64,000 nucleotides of DNA from Pedobacter aquae (GCF_008195825.1 NZ_CP043329.1:930001-994000), one strand, 5' to 3'. Shown: positions 46,975-56,262, numbered from the stretch's first letter. Numbers and translations: made by a program. Notes: generated by a model from the letters alone, not told the origin.

Positions 46975-48324
46975 TTAAATTAATTTTTTAGAAAGCTTTT
47001 GAAAACGTAAAAAAAGGAGAATACTGGCTACCAATAAGCCCAAAGTAAGACCTATCCAAATACCACTTACACCAAAATTTAGTGTTATACCTAAATAATA
47101 GCCAACCGGTAAGCCAAATACCCAATAAGCCATAAAAGTAATAAGAGTAGGTAAGTTTACATCGCCCATACCTCTTAAAATGCCTAAGCCAACTACTTGT
47201 GCGCCATCAAATAATTGGAAAATAGCAGCTATCAGTAATAAACCTGCCGCAATTTCTATAACAGCGGTATCTTTAGAATAAAAAGCAGGTAAAATATTGT
47301 TTAGTCCCATAAATAGGGCTGCTGTTATACTCATGAAAATCAAAACAATGTGGTAACTGCTAATGGCAGATAAGCGTAGGTATTGGAAGTCGCTTTTGCC
47401 AAAATTATTTCCGGTTTTAATGGTGGCTGCCGCCGATATTCCGCTGGCCATCATATAAGTTGTTGCCGCTAAATTGATAGCAACTTGGTGCGCAGCTTGC
47501 TCCACAGCGCCAATGGTTCCAATTAAAATAGCGGCCCCACTAAAAGCACTCACTTCAAAAGTGTATTGCATGGCTGTTGGTGCACCTTGCTTAAATATTC
47601 TTTTTAACCTGATTTTATCAATAAAATTCCAAACAAAGTTTTTAAGATATTTTCTGAAGTGAACCGACTTGAATACATAAATCACCATCACAATAGCCAT
47701 AATACTTCTATCAATAAGCGTACTGTAGCCAACACCTTTAACACCCATGGGACTGATACCAAATAAACCTTTTACAAAGATTATCCCTAAAATAATATTG
47801 ATAACATTACCCCAAATAGAAATCATCATGGCTTGTTTGGTAAAGCCTAATCCTTCTGCAAACTGCTTAAAAGTAAGAAATACCATTAATGGGATAACAG
47901 ATAAGCCTAATAAATTGAGGTATGGTTTTGCATGGTAAACAACTTCCGGAGATTGGTCTAAATGGTCTATAAACAATACCGAACCAAAGTAAATGAAGCA
48001 AAACAAAGCAATACCGGTAAAGATATTGATGATTAAACTATTGCTTAAGAGCTTACCACATTCTTCAAAATTGTTTTTACCGTTTTCCTGAGCTACCAAA
48101 GGGGTTAAGCCATACGAAATGCCAATACCCAATACCATGATAATCATGAAAATACTGTTGACTAAAGAAACAGCAGCAAGGGGAATAGTGCCAGCAAACT
48201 GACCAACGATAATACTATCTGCCGTGTGTACTAAAGTATGCCCTAATTGAGAAATCACTACCGGAATAGCCAGCGTTAAATTCTCTTTATAGTGAGGTTT
48301 ATATTTATTGTAAATTCTTTTCAT
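46975..48324 (-). CDS. MATE-family multidrug/metabolite efflux transporter
   Basis: A 449-residue protein with twelve membrane segments in two similar halves. The first begins LAIPVVISQLGHTLVHTADSIIVGQFAG, the family's conserved helix 1/2 pair. The second half has GAPTAMQYTFEVSAFSGAAILIG and ATTYMMASGISAAATIKTGN. It exports organic cations or drugs in exchange for Na+ or H+ across the inner membrane. It is part of the DUF4442-GNAT-AlbA-MATE run with gaps of 1-13 nt. Confidence 0.9.
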   Translation of the reverse strand: MKRIYNKYKPHYKENLTLAIPVVISQLGHTLVHTADSIIVGQFAGTIPLAAVSLVNSIFMIIMVLGIGISYGLTPLVAQENGKNNFEECGKLLSNSLIINIFTGIALFCFIYFGSVLFIDHLDQSPEVVYHAKPYLNLLGLSVIPLMVFLTFKQFAEGLGFTKQAMMISIWGNVINIILGIIFVKGLFGISPMGVKGVGYSTLIDRSIMAIVMVIYVFKSVHFRKYLKNFVWNFIDKIRLKRIFKQGAPTAMQYTFEVSAFSGAAILIGTIGAVEQAAHQVAINLAATTYMMASGISAAATIKTGNNFGKSDFQYLRLSAISSYHIVLIFMSITAALFMGLNNILPAFYSKDTAVIEIAAGLLLIAAIFQLFDGAQVVGLGILRGMGDVNLPTLITFMAYWVFGLPVGYYLGITLNFGVSGIWIGLTLGLLVASILLFLRFQKLSKKLI

Positions 48325-48337
48325 GTTGTAAACCTCT

Positions 48338-48973
48338 TTAAGAGGCTGTATAAAATTCTTCTTTTTCTGTTGTATGTACCCTTATTACGCCCGATAAAAT
48401 AAGATTAACCATAATTCTTGATGCTCTTCTTCTAGAGATATTAAGTATTTGCGCATATTCTTTAAGCGTGATACGCTCGTTTTCCTCCAAATATTCTAAA
48501 AGGGCTTTTTCTTTAGAAGAGTAAGCAATCATAACACCTTCCTCATCTTGTTGTTTGCGCAAAACATCTACAACAATTTTGCTAGCCAACACACTTTTAT
48601 CTTTTACCCTAATGTAAACCCACCATTTTTGGTCTTCGCCAAGTGCATAATGTGGCTTGGTATCGCTAGAGGCTATAGAAACTACTAGCACCAATTTATC
48701 ATCAATATAAACTTCCTCAAAAATGGGCTCTAGCATAGGTTTTGCATAAAAAGTACATGCTTTTTCAATCATGTACTTTTCTTCATCTTCTGCTTTTACA
48801 CCTTTAATTGTTCCATCATCGGCCACGCCAATTAATAATTTACCACCCTTGTTGTTAGCAAAAGAAACCATGGTTTTAGCAATTTTCTCGCAAGAGGTGA
48901 TGGTTCTTTTAAAATCCAATGCTACACCTTCGCCTTCAAAAATTAGCTGCTTAATATGGTAGGGTCTCAGCAT
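48338..48973 (-). CDS. AlbA_2/Schlafen-AAA-type ATP/DNA-binding protein
   Basis: A 211-residue protein. The N-terminal domain (about 1-130) has the AlbA_2 pattern GVALDFKRTI, KTMVSFANNKGGKLLIGVADDGTIKG, and a winged-helix-like C-terminal part (about 145-205: RITLKEYAQILNISRRRASRIMVNL). The family joins a divergent ATP-binding fold with DNA binding and is often a regulator. No fused AAA module is present. It stands between a GNAT gene and the MATE gene with 1-13 nt gaps. Confidence 0.75.
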   Translation of the reverse strand: MLRPYHIKQLIFEGEGVALDFKRTITSCEKIAKTMVSFANNKGGKLLIGVADDGTIKGVKAEDEEKYMIEKACTFYAKPMLEPIFEEVYIDDKLVLVVSIASSDTKPHYALGEDQKWWVYIRVKDKSVLASKIVVDVLRKQQDEEGVMIAYSSKEKALLEYLEENERITLKEYAQILNISRRRASRIMVNLILSGVIRVHTTEKEEFYTAS

Positions 48974-48974
48974 G

Positions 48975-49439
48975 TTAATGGGTTTGATAGGGTGTTAAAA
49001 TCTCTAAAAATCTATCTGCTGACTTTAAAGGTTCAAAACCGAATTGCTTGTATAAACTATGTGCATCTAAAGTAGCTAATAGCCATCTTTTTATTCCTTT
49101 TAAATCATCATTATTGATGATGCTTTGCACCAACCACTTAGATAAACCTTGTTTTCTATAATCGGGTAAAATAAATACATCGGCTACATAGGCAAAGGTA
49201 CTTTCATCAGTAATTAAACGAGCAAAACCTATTTGCTTTTGCTGATGATAAAGTCCGTAACAGATAGAATGCTGAATAGCTTTTTCTAAACGTTCTTTGC
49301 TGATACCTTTAGCCCAATAAGATTCTTGACTCAAGAAATTGAATATCATCTCAAAATCTAGCAAAGATTTATCTGTAGAAATGCTGAAGCCTTTTTTTAG
49401 GAAGGTATCATCATTCATAAAAGTTTTTATGATTCCCAT
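48975..49439 (-). CDS. GNAT-family N-acetyltransferase
   Basis: A 154-residue protein with the acetyl-CoA site V-x-x-x-x-R-x-Q/G-x-G/L in VFILPDYRKQGLSKWLV, and the late KRWLLATLDAHSLYKQFGFEP that closes the fold. The substrate is unknown. ATG 49439 directly follows the stop of the DUF4442 gene (TAG-ATG); a second ATG at 49418 is also possible. Cotranscribed with the flanking genes. Confidence 0.85.
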   Translation of the reverse strand: MGIIKTFMNDDTFLKKGFSISTDKSLLDFEMIFNFLSQESYWAKGISKERLEKAIQHSICYGLYHQQKQIGFARLITDESTFAYVADVFILPDYRKQGLSKWLVQSIINNDDLKGIKRWLLATLDAHSLYKQFGFEPLKSADRFLEILTPYQTH

Positions 49440-49925
49440 CTAATAAGCAATTGTGTGGTGTTCTCCCTGATATAAATTTCTAACGTAAACCTCATTACTT
49501 ACCACTGCACAAACTTCTCCTTTTTTGTTGGTCATAGATATGGGTAATGCTTTTACAAATTTACCTACTGTTTTAAGCTGATGTTCTGCTTCTGCAATAT
49601 CTTCATCAGAAATAGAAATTTTAAAATATAAATCTGTATTGCCAGGTTTTAAATATTGTATATGAGCGCTTTTGAGCCAAACTCTAGTTTTATAGCCTTT
49701 TTTTCTGAAAATCTGATCAAAAAGTAAAGCATAAAAAGGGTCTGATGCGCTAAATATAGTACCTCCAAAAATGGTTTTATTGTAATTGGTATTAAAGATG
49801 CTTTTGAAGATTTTTACCTCTACCGATTTAAAATCGCTTCCAAATTTTTGCACCCAAATCCTTTGAAAGAATAAGGGAGGGTAAAACCTGAGCGCCCACT
49901 TTAAAGTTTTTGGAGATACTTTCAT
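49440..49925 (-). CDS. DUF4442 hotdog-fold thioesterase-like protein
   Basis: A 161-residue single hotdog domain. SIFGGTIFSASDPF (near residue 50) and VWLKSAHIQYLKPGNTDLYFKI carry the usual DUF4442 strands. Such proteins resemble acyl-CoA thioesterases, with no proven substrate. It starts the minus-strand run and is 73 nt after the gene at 49999. Confidence 0.75.
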   Translation of the reverse strand: MKVSPKTLKWALRFYPPLFFQRIWVQKFGSDFKSVEVKIFKSIFNTNYNKTIFGGTIFSASDPFYALLFDQIFRKKGYKTRVWLKSAHIQYLKPGNTDLYFKISISDEDIAEAEHQLKTVGKFVKALPISMTNKKGEVCAVVSNEVYVRNLYQGEHHTIAY

Positions 49926-49998
49926 GAAGCATAAATATCTATAATATAAACAGCACCATAAAATTTAGCCCGCTTTATGAGCTAAATTTTACAAAGCC

Positions 49999-50517
49999 TT
50001 ATTGGATGTCTTGCATGCTAAAGTAGTTGCGCTGAGTTTTTACTTCTGTAATTAGAGCATCAAATTCTTGCTGATAATCAAATTGTAAATCTTCATCTAG
50101 CTTAGGAATAAGCTTGTAAATTCTTTTTAATTGTCTGTATAATAAACCAATAAGCGGTTTGTGGCTGGTATGGCTTATTCCGGTATTTAAAAACAGTTGG
50201 CAAAAGTGTATGCCTAAGTCTAGCTCAAAAACTTTATTCCCCATAAACTTAATATGCTTATTCATAATTCTGATGGTTTTGCGTAGCACCTTGGTGCAGG
50301 TATAATCAGAATAGGGGAGTTTCTTAAAATCTTCGTCTAACAACTTTTTTACATCTTCAACATAATCATCTGCTCGCTCGTTAAAAAAGAGTAGAAAGTT
50401 TAGTAATTCTTTATTCTCCGTCTTGTATTTGGCTAATCTTAAACAATATTCTGCCAAAACCTCTTTGGGTAATTCTTGTAGCTCTTTTCGTATCAGATTT
50501 AATTTCGGGGCTTCCAT
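49999..50517 (-). CDS. Conserved hypothetical helical protein (DUF6155-like)
   Basis: A 172-residue mainly helical protein, with no signal or membrane segment. It has an ELPKEVLAEYCLRLAKYKTENKELLNFLLF segment at the N-terminus; I think this is the DUF6155 group, but I am not sure. Transcribed divergently from the symporter gene. Confidence 0.55.
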   Translation of the reverse strand: MEAPKLNLIRKELQELPKEVLAEYCLRLAKYKTENKELLNFLLFFNERADDYVEDVKKLLDEDFKKLPYSDYTCTKVLRKTIRIMNKHIKFMGNKVFELDLGIHFCQLFLNTGISHTSHKPLIGLLYRQLKRIYKLIPKLDEDLQFDYQQEFDALITEVKTQRNYFSMQDIQ

Positions 50518-50529
50518 CAGGATATGCTT

Positions 50530-50559
50530 TTGTGCTGTAAGCCAAAATAGTTACTTTTG
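50530..50559 (+). promoter_or_regulatory. Promoter of the symporter gene
   Basis: TTG (50530-50532), 19 nt, TACTTTTG (50552-50559): an exact TTG/TAnnTTTG pair, 22 nt before the ATG at 50582. Confidence 0.7.
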
Positions 50560-50581
50560 TTGAATTCCCAACAAGCAATGC

Positions 50582-51961
50582 ATGAAATTTAAAGCAAGTA
50601 CTTTATTTACGCTCATCACTATTTTTGTAGCGGCACTTCTCACCTTATTAAATCATTATCAAATAGCAGCTATAGACAGCCAGGTTCTTATTGGCTTTAG
50701 ATGGTTAGCCATTGTAGGTTTGTTTTTATATGGTTTGAGAAAAAAATCTTTAACATCATGGATATTAATATCTATGGTAGTTGGGGCCGAGATTGGAAAT
50801 GACTTTCCTAACATCGGGATGGAATTACAGGTTTTAAGTAAGGTGTTCCTTAAAATGATTAAAACTATTGTAGCGCCTTTATTATTTGCCACTTTGGTTT
50901 TCGGTATTGCCGGACACTCAGATTTAAAACAAGTAGGTAGAATGGGATGGAAATCTCTGGTTTATTTTGAAGTTGTTACCACCATCGCACTTTTCTTAGG
51001 TTTAGCTGCCATAAATATTTCTAAAGCAGGTGTGGGCATTGGTAATCCACCGGGTGTTGCCGAGGAACTTCCTAAAGTAGAGGCACAAACCACTTCGGAT
51101 ATTATTTTACATATTTTTCCAGAAAACGTTGCCAAATCTGTAGCAGAAGGTCAGGTATTGCAAATTGTAGTTTTTAGTATCTTATTTGGTATCGCTTTAG
51201 CGATGGTAAGAGAAGATAAACGTCAGCCTATGTTGAAGTTTACAGAAAGCTTATCAGAGGTAATGTTCAAATTCACCAATTTGGTAATGTATTTTGCTCC
51301 TATTGGGGTTGGTGCAGCCATAGCTTATACCGTAGGACATATGGGCTTAGGTATTTTGGTGAATTTATTTCAACTATTAGCCACCTTATATGTTGCTTTA
51401 ATAGTGTTTCTAATGGGCGTTTTATTCCCAATAGCACTTATTGTAGGTGTTCCTATTAAGAAGTTTTTAAAGGCTATTGCCGAGCCTGTGTCTATCGCAT
51501 TTGCCACTACAAGTTCAGAAGCGGCTTTACCAAGAGCTATGGAAGCTATGGAGCGCATTGGTGTACCACGTAAAATTGTTGCTTTTGTGATGCCTACCGG
51601 TTATAGTTTTAATCTGGATGGTACCACGCTTTATTTATCTTTAGCAGCTATATTTGTGGCGCAAGCCGCCGGAATGGAGTTTAGTTTTGGGCAGCAATTG
51701 GTTATTGTGTTTACTTTAATGTTAACCAGTAAAGGTGTTGCAGGCGTACCTAGAGCTTCATTGGTAATATTATTAGGCACAGCGGCTTCTTTTGGGATGC
51801 CTGTATGGCCAATATTTATCATTTTAGGTATAGATGAACTGATGGATATGGCCCGTACATCTGTAAACGTAATAGGAAACTGTTTAGCCACCGTAGTGAT
51901 AGCTAAATGGGAGGGCGAGTTTGATGAAAATGCAAATAATGAAGAGATAACCACGATATGA
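50582..51961 (+). CDS. Dicarboxylate/amino-acid:cation symporter (DAACS family)
   Basis: A 459-residue inner-membrane protein. It has the DAACS marks: the serine-rich hairpin ATTSSEAALPRAM, the NLDGT motif in GYSFNLDGTTLY (often NMDGT), and LTSKGVAGVPRASLVIL with DELMDMARTSVNVIGN near the C-terminus. Glu/Asp, fumarate, malate or succinate enter with Na+ or H+; the exact substrate is not predictable. An extra N-terminal helix pair (about 1-70) is present. Its stop overlaps the next ATG (ATGA, 51958), so the two are translationally coupled. Confidence 0.93.
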   Translation: MKFKASTLFTLITIFVAALLTLLNHYQIAAIDSQVLIGFRWLAIVGLFLYGLRKKSLTSWILISMVVGAEIGNDFPNIGMELQVLSKVFLKMIKTIVAPLLFATLVFGIAGHSDLKQVGRMGWKSLVYFEVVTTIALFLGLAAINISKAGVGIGNPPGVAEELPKVEAQTTSDIILHIFPENVAKSVAEGQVLQIVVFSILFGIALAMVREDKRQPMLKFTESLSEVMFKFTNLVMYFAPIGVGAAIAYTVGHMGLGILVNLFQLLATLYVALIVFLMGVLFPIALIVGVPIKKFLKAIAEPVSIAFATTSSEAALPRAMEAMERIGVPRKIVAFVMPTGYSFNLDGTTLYLSLAAIFVAQAAGMEFSFGQQLVIVFTLMLTSKGVAGVPRASLVILLGTAASFGMPVWPIFIILGIDELMDMARTSVNVIGNCLATVVIAKWEGEFDENANNEEITTI

Positions 51962-52458
51962 GTAACAAATCAAAAAAAATATTCTTAGCATTAAGTATTG
52001 TAGTGCCTTTTCTTTTATACTGTGTTTTTTACTACAGTAAAATGATTAGTAATGCACCTTATAAGTATTCCGAGTTTACTTCTATCACCTTAAAAGCGGG
52101 TTTAGGAAAAAACTATGAGAAGACTTTTAACTCTAAAACTCAAGATTTTCAATATGTGAATGTTAACGATTCGCTAGTGAAAACAAAAGTGAGATTAAAT
52201 AAAGACGATTTGCTTTTCTTGCACAGAAAAGCTGCTGAACTTGGCTTTTGGGATTGGCCAGAGCAAATGATAGGTGATGAAACAGGTAAATCTCCGCGTT
52301 ATTATTTAGAATATGAATACGAGCGCAAGAAAAAGTTTATAGAGATAGACGCTGATTATAACGAGAATACCAAATTAAGAGACGCTGCTTTACAATTGGT
52401 AAAAACGGTAGACCAAGCAATTTTGGATGCTCAAGACAGAGAAATTAAAGTAAAATAA
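51958..52458 (+). CDS. Hypothetical membrane-anchored protein
   Basis: A 166-residue protein with one N-terminal membrane segment (about 8-28, IFLALSIVVPFLLYCVFYYSK), then a periplasmic domain with a KTKVRLNKDDLLFLHRKAAELGFWDWPEQM segment. The latter part, YYLEYEYERKKKFIEID, is similar in style to other Bacteroidota 'DUF' envelope proteins. I cannot name a family. The overlap with the symporter gene suggests a related job. Confidence 0.6.
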   Translation: MSNKSKKIFLALSIVVPFLLYCVFYYSKMISNAPYKYSEFTSITLKAGLGKNYEKTFNSKTQDFQYVNVNDSLVKTKVRLNKDDLLFLHRKAAELGFWDWPEQMIGDETGKSPRYYLEYEYERKKKFIEIDADYNENTKLRDAALQLVKTVDQAILDAQDREIKVK

Positions 52459-52483
52459 AGGGGAAAATTAATTGATTAATAGC

Positions 52484-52513
52484 TTGTATTAAACAATTAT
52501 ATCCGTATATTTG
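52484..52513 (+). promoter_or_regulatory. Promoter of rplU-rpmA
   Basis: TTG (52484-52486), 19 nt, TATATTTG (52506-52513): an exact Bacteroidota housekeeping promoter, 35 nt before rplU. Confidence 0.8.
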
Positions 52514-52548
52514 CACCTCATTTTTAAAACAAAATAAATTATTTAACC

Positions 52549-52860
52549 ATGTACGCAATAGTAAATATAGCAGGACAGCAATTCAAAGTTGCTAAAGACC
52601 AGCATCTTTTTGTACACAGATTACAAGGTGATGAAGGCGCTAGTATTGAATTTGACAATGTGTTATTAGTTGAAAACGAAGGTAAATTTACTGTAGGTAC
52701 ACCTGCTGTAAAAGGAGCAAAAGTTTCTGCTAAAATCGTGTCTCATTTAAAAGGTGATAAAGTAATCGTTTTCCACAAGAAAAGAAGAAAAGGATACAAA
52801 AAGAAAAACGGACACCGTCAGTTCTTCACTAAAATCCAGATTGATAGCATTACTATATAA
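52549..52860 (+). CDS. rplU: 50S ribosomal protein L21
   Basis: A 103-residue protein with the L21 start ([14 protein letters not shown]) and the conserved end, [25 protein letters not shown]21 binds 23S rRNA and sits next to L20 on the large subunit. rpmA follows after 52 nt, as in most bacteria. Confidence 0.97.
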   Translation: MYAIVNIAGQQFKVAKDQHLFVHRLQGDEGASIEFDNVLLVENEGKFTVGTPAVKGAKVSAKIVSHLKGDKVIVFHKKRRKGYKKKNGHRQFFTKIQIDSITI

Positions 52861-52912
52861 TTAATTAGGTAACAAAACGTTAAACATCGTTTAGCAAAAA
52901 AGATATAAAACC

Positions 52913-53350
52913 ATGGCACATAAGAAAGGAGCCGGTAGCTCTAACAACGGTAGAGAATCCCAAAGTAAGCGTTTAGGTATTAAAATTTTTGGCGGACAAG
53001 CTGCTATCGCAGGAAATATCATCGTTCGTCAACGTGGTACTAAACACCATCCTGAGAAAAACGTAGGAATGGGTAAAGACCATACTTTGTTTGCTTTAAT
53101 TGATGGTAAAGTAGTTTTCAGAAAGAAAGCAGACAACAAATCTTATGTTTCTGTAGTTCCTTTTGAAGTTGCAGCACCAGTTGTAGAAGATAAACCAGCT
53201 AAGAAAGCTGCTGCACCTAAAGCAAAAGCAGAAGTAGCTGTTGAAGCTGCTGCTGAAGAGCCTAAAGCAGAGAAAAAAGTAGCTGCTAAAAAAGTAGCTG
53301 CTAAAAAAGCACCTGCAAAGAAAGCTGATAAAGCAGAAGACGCAGAATAA
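52913..53350 (+). CDS. rpmA: 50S ribosomal protein L27 with extended Ala/Lys-rich tail
   Basis: The first about 87 residues are normal L27 ([23 protein letters not shown], with the flexible N-terminus that reaches the peptidyl-transferase centre). Residues about 88-145 are an extra, low-complexity tail rich in Ala, Lys, Glu and Pro ([18 protein letters not shown]). Usual bacterial L27 is about 85-90 residues. Such a tail is common in some Bacteroidota ribosomal and HU-like proteins; its role is unknown. Confidence 0.95.
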   Translation: MAHKKGAGSSNNGRESQSKRLGIKIFGGQAAIAGNIIVRQRGTKHHPEKNVGMGKDHTLFALIDGKVVFRKKADNKSYVSVVPFEVAAPVVEDKPAKKAAAPKAKAEVAVEAAAEEPKAEKKVAAKKVAAKKAPAKKADKAEDAE

Positions 53351-53373
53351 TCACATTCTCAAAAAATATAAAA

Positions 53374-53405
53374 AGCCTGTTAGAAATTCTAGCAGGCTTT
53401 TTTTG
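53374..53405 (+). terminator. Terminator after rpmA
   Basis: AGCCTGTTAGAA and TTCTAGCAGGCT form a stem with one G-T pair and almost no loop, then a T7 tract. Confidence 0.85.
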
Positions 53406-53428
53406 TGTCATTAGGTGTGGGGTTATTC

Positions 53429-53498
53429 AGTTATCAGTTGCCAGTTATCAGTTGTCTGTTATCAGTTATCAGTTGTCAGTTGTCTGTTGCCAGTTACT
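53429..53498. repeat. Tandem heptamer array (unit about AGTTRTC)
   Basis: Ten near-identical 7-bp units in a row: AGTTATC, AGTTGCC, AGTTATC, AGTTGTC, TGTTATC, AGTTATC, AGTTGTC, AGTTGTC, TGTTGCC, AGTTACT. The array then fades into AGTTTTT. It lies just beyond the rpmA terminator and before the minus-strand LtaS-like gene; there is no ORF in it. Confidence 0.9.
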
Positions 53499-53572
53499 AG
53501 TTTTTTGTATTGAGTTACGTGTTACTATGCTCCACAAATGTTAATTTAATGAAGTGTTAGCTAGAACTCCCA

Positions 53573-55444
53573 TCAATAATCTAAATAATCTTGATAAACA
53601 CTTTGCATCATTGCTTTTGCTTTTAATAATAATGCTTCCTGCTTTTCTGGGCTCGTGGTTTTAGGTTTTTGATAAATGATAGTCTGACTGATAGGGTCAT
53701 AAGAGATAGCTTGCTTGTCTTCAACTATCCCAAATCCATTATCCCAGTTGTAAAAAGAAAAACCTTTTGTAGCTGTATTCAGTAGGTTATTACTGTATTT
53801 ATAGGCTTGTGCTTGTAAGCTTAATTGCCCCAATAAGGTTGCTGCAATATCTGTTTGATTACCAATTTTATCAACCACTTTACCTTTATAAGGCGCTTTT
53901 AGCGCACCACCAAAAACCAATAAAGGGATATGGTATCGCTCGGTCATAAAGCTTTCATAAATATTTTTTGGTAAACGATGCCCGTGGTCTGCAACCACAA
54001 CAAATAAGGTGTTAGCGTACCAAGCTTCTTTTTTAGCTTCTTCTACAAAATTTAATAAGCATTCTGCTGTATAATGACTCGTACTTCTGAATTTATCTTC
54101 TATCGTCTGCTTGCCAAAAGCGCCTTCTCTAGGAAGTTCAAAAGGTTCATGATTACTCAAAGTTAAAAGGGTAGAAAAGAATGGCTCGCTTTCATGGTTT
54201 AAAAATTGAACTTGCTTTTTAAAGGTAACCTCATCATAAGCGCCCCATTTAGATGTTAAATCTTCGCTATTATAATCAGAAGCATCTTCTAATTTATGAA
54301 CCTGACTACTTATTAGATAGGATTTGAAATTAGAAAATTCGGTATCGCCACCATAAAAAAATGATGTTTTATAACCCGCTTGTCCGAAAGATTTAATCAA
54401 AGATGGCAGCTTTTCTTGTTTATCGTTCTCTTTAATGATGCTCCTGATGGCTTGCGAAGGGAAACCACTTAAAATAGCTATCAAACCTTTATCAGTTCTA
54501 TCGCCTGAGGAGTAAATATGACTAAATAATAAGCCTTCTTTAGTTAAAGTACTAAATGCTGGAGTAATACCTTGTTCTCCACCTAATTCGTGTACCACAT
54601 CAGCTGTAAAGCTTTCCAGAATAATTAAAACGATGTTTGGCTTCTTTACATTTAATATCTTGATTGTGTTAGTAGTATCTGTTTCTGGATAAAGCTCTTT
54701 TAAAATAGCGTCTTGTTGTGTCTTATCTAAATATTGATATGGATTTTTCTTGTCTGCTTTTTTGAGGTAATTAGAAAGTAAAAGCCAATCGGTATTAATG
54801 GCTGCATGGTTTAAGATGGGTTTTTCGCTAAAATAAACTTTGCTTGGGTTCATAGGTGCTATTCCCCAACCGCCTCTGATAGCTAAAAAAGTTAAACCTA
54901 AAATCAATAAAGCCATAGGGAACTTTACTAAAAAATAAGATTTATCTAAATCTGGATCTTGCTTAAATATGATTTTATTGCTAAGGTAAAACCCAAACAT
55001 ACTTAAAGCAAAAACAATAAATAAGCTACTAAAAAGGGGAGAAGAAGCTGCCGAAGCCATGGCTTCAGATGGAGATTCGAATAAGAAATCTACAGCTCTA
55101 GCATTAATTTTTGTGCCCCACTCGGTATAAATATTAAAATCTACAGCTGTGATTACGGCTGTTAAAAAGGTGAAAACAAATGTATAGTTAAGAATGATTT
55201 TACCTTGTAAAGGTATTTTAGGAATTAACCAACTGATGATAAATAGGATAAACGGTATGACTGATAAATAACCAGCCATAGAAGCATCCATATGCATACC
55301 GTACAAGAAAGACAGGAAGATTTCATCGTTAGAAACATCGTCTAATCGTTCTATATTCCATCCAAAGAATACCATACGATTAACCAGAAAAAAAGCAATC
55401 CAGAAAAGGAAGTACCTGATAAAAAATGAGAGGCTTTTAAGCAT
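53573..55444 (-). CDS. LTA-synthase-like sulfatase-superfamily membrane enzyme (phosphoglycerol transferase type)
   Basis: A 623-residue protein. Five N-terminal membrane segments (to about residue 195) precede an outer domain of the alkaline-phosphatase superfamily. The catalytic Thr317 lies in GDRTDKG, with Glu277 in LIILESFT as the first metal ligand and ADHGHRLP later. LtaS-type enzymes add glycerol- or ethanolamine-phosphate to envelope polymers. In Bacteroidota the substrate is unknown and may be a lipid or glycan. A 59-nt gap separates it from the upstream secreted protein. Confidence 0.85.
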   Translation of the reverse strand: MLKSLSFFIRYFLFWIAFFLVNRMVFFGWNIERLDDVSNDEIFLSFLYGMHMDASMAGYLSVIPFILFIISWLIPKIPLQGKIILNYTFVFTFLTAVITAVDFNIYTEWGTKINARAVDFLFESPSEAMASAASSPLFSSLFIVFALSMFGFYLSNKIIFKQDPDLDKSYFLVKFPMALLILGLTFLAIRGGWGIAPMNPSKVYFSEKPILNHAAINTDWLLLSNYLKKADKKNPYQYLDKTQQDAILKELYPETDTTNTIKILNVKKPNIVLIILESFTADVVHELGGEQGITPAFSTLTKEGLLFSHIYSSGDRTDKGLIAILSGFPSQAIRSIIKENDKQEKLPSLIKSFGQAGYKTSFFYGGDTEFSNFKSYLISSQVHKLEDASDYNSEDLTSKWGAYDEVTFKKQVQFLNHESEPFFSTLLTLSNHEPFELPREGAFGKQTIEDKFRSTSHYTAECLLNFVEEAKKEAWYANTLFVVVADHGHRLPKNIYESFMTERYHIPLLVFGGALKAPYKGKVVDKIGNQTDIAATLLGQLSLQAQAYKYSNNLLNTATKGFSFYNWDNGFGIVEDKQAISYDPISQTIIYQKPKTTSPEKQEALLLKAKAMMQSVYQDYLDY

Positions 55445-55503
55445 GCTGCAAGTTAAATAACTTACATTTAGCTTAAAAGCCTTTTATGAAATTTTAAGGA
55501 AAA

Positions 55504-56175
55504 TTATCTTCCAGACATGCTCATCAATTCTTCCATGGTCATTTGAGTATAACCTTCTGGAATTGTAAGATTTAAGCCTGTTACCGTTTCTGCTTTTAAT
55601 TCTTTGAAGCTTAACTTAACTTTCATGCCGTTCATGTTGGTAACAAAAACTAAAGGTGTACCTTCTATTTTGTCTTTAAAAGCTTGGGTAAAGCTATTGC
55701 TAGGTATTTCTAAATCTTTGGTTGTCCAAATCTCTATTTGGTTACCTGTTTGTTTGTCTTTAGCATTGTACTTGATAGTGTTGTATCCTGATATTACTTT
55801 GCTTTCTGTTGTTTTAGCAAACTCGTAATCTGGCATCATTTCTTTTTGTTTTTCATAATCTGCCTCTGTAAATTTTACCGCAATTTTTTGTTTAGCCATT
55901 GGAATATCCATTAACATTAAGCCCGTATTGGTTTTACTGTCTGAGGTCATTTGGTTGGTCATCATACCTAAATCCATTACAAATTTGCTTAAATTTTCTT
56001 TGTAATAGATTTTATATTCTTTTGGAAGCATAGCAGCAGCCATTTGTTGGTCTGGTGGCAAATCATATTCTGCCGCATAGCTGATATAGCCTTCAGTAAC
56101 TTTTTTTTGAGCTTGTGTAGCTAAGGATCCTAGGCAGATGAATGCGATAAGACCGAATGTTATCTTTTTTATCAT
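55504..56175 (-). CDS. Secreted protein, GLPGLI/DUF4412-like
   Basis: A 223-residue protein with a signal peptide (to about residue 22, LATQAQ) and a beta-rich rest. Segments such as KVISGYNTIKYNAKD, EIWTTKDLEIP and NLTIPEGYTQMTMEEL fit the LolA-like/GLPGLI-type proteins of Bacteroidota. No catalytic residues are seen; lipoprotein or lipid carriage is possible but unproven. Confidence 0.6.
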   Translation of the reverse strand: MIKKITFGLIAFICLGSLATQAQKKVTEGYISYAAEYDLPPDQQMAAAMLPKEYKIYYKENLSKFVMDLGMMTNQMTSDSKTNTGLMLMDIPMAKQKIAVKFTEADYEKQKEMMPDYEFAKTTESKVISGYNTIKYNAKDKQTGNQIEIWTTKDLEIPSNSFTQAFKDKIEGTPLVFVTNMNGMKVKLSFKELKAETVTGLNLTIPEGYTQMTMEELMSMSGR

Positions 56176-56262
56176 AAATTTATTTTTATACTATGAAAGT
56201 AATGATTTTATTTCATCACCCATACACTTAGCTTTAAAATAAGTGTATTTAGACTAAAAAAA

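Noticed and set aside
53429-53498. CRISPR-like array
   Set aside because: The units are 7 bp in direct contact with no spacers and no leader or cas genes.
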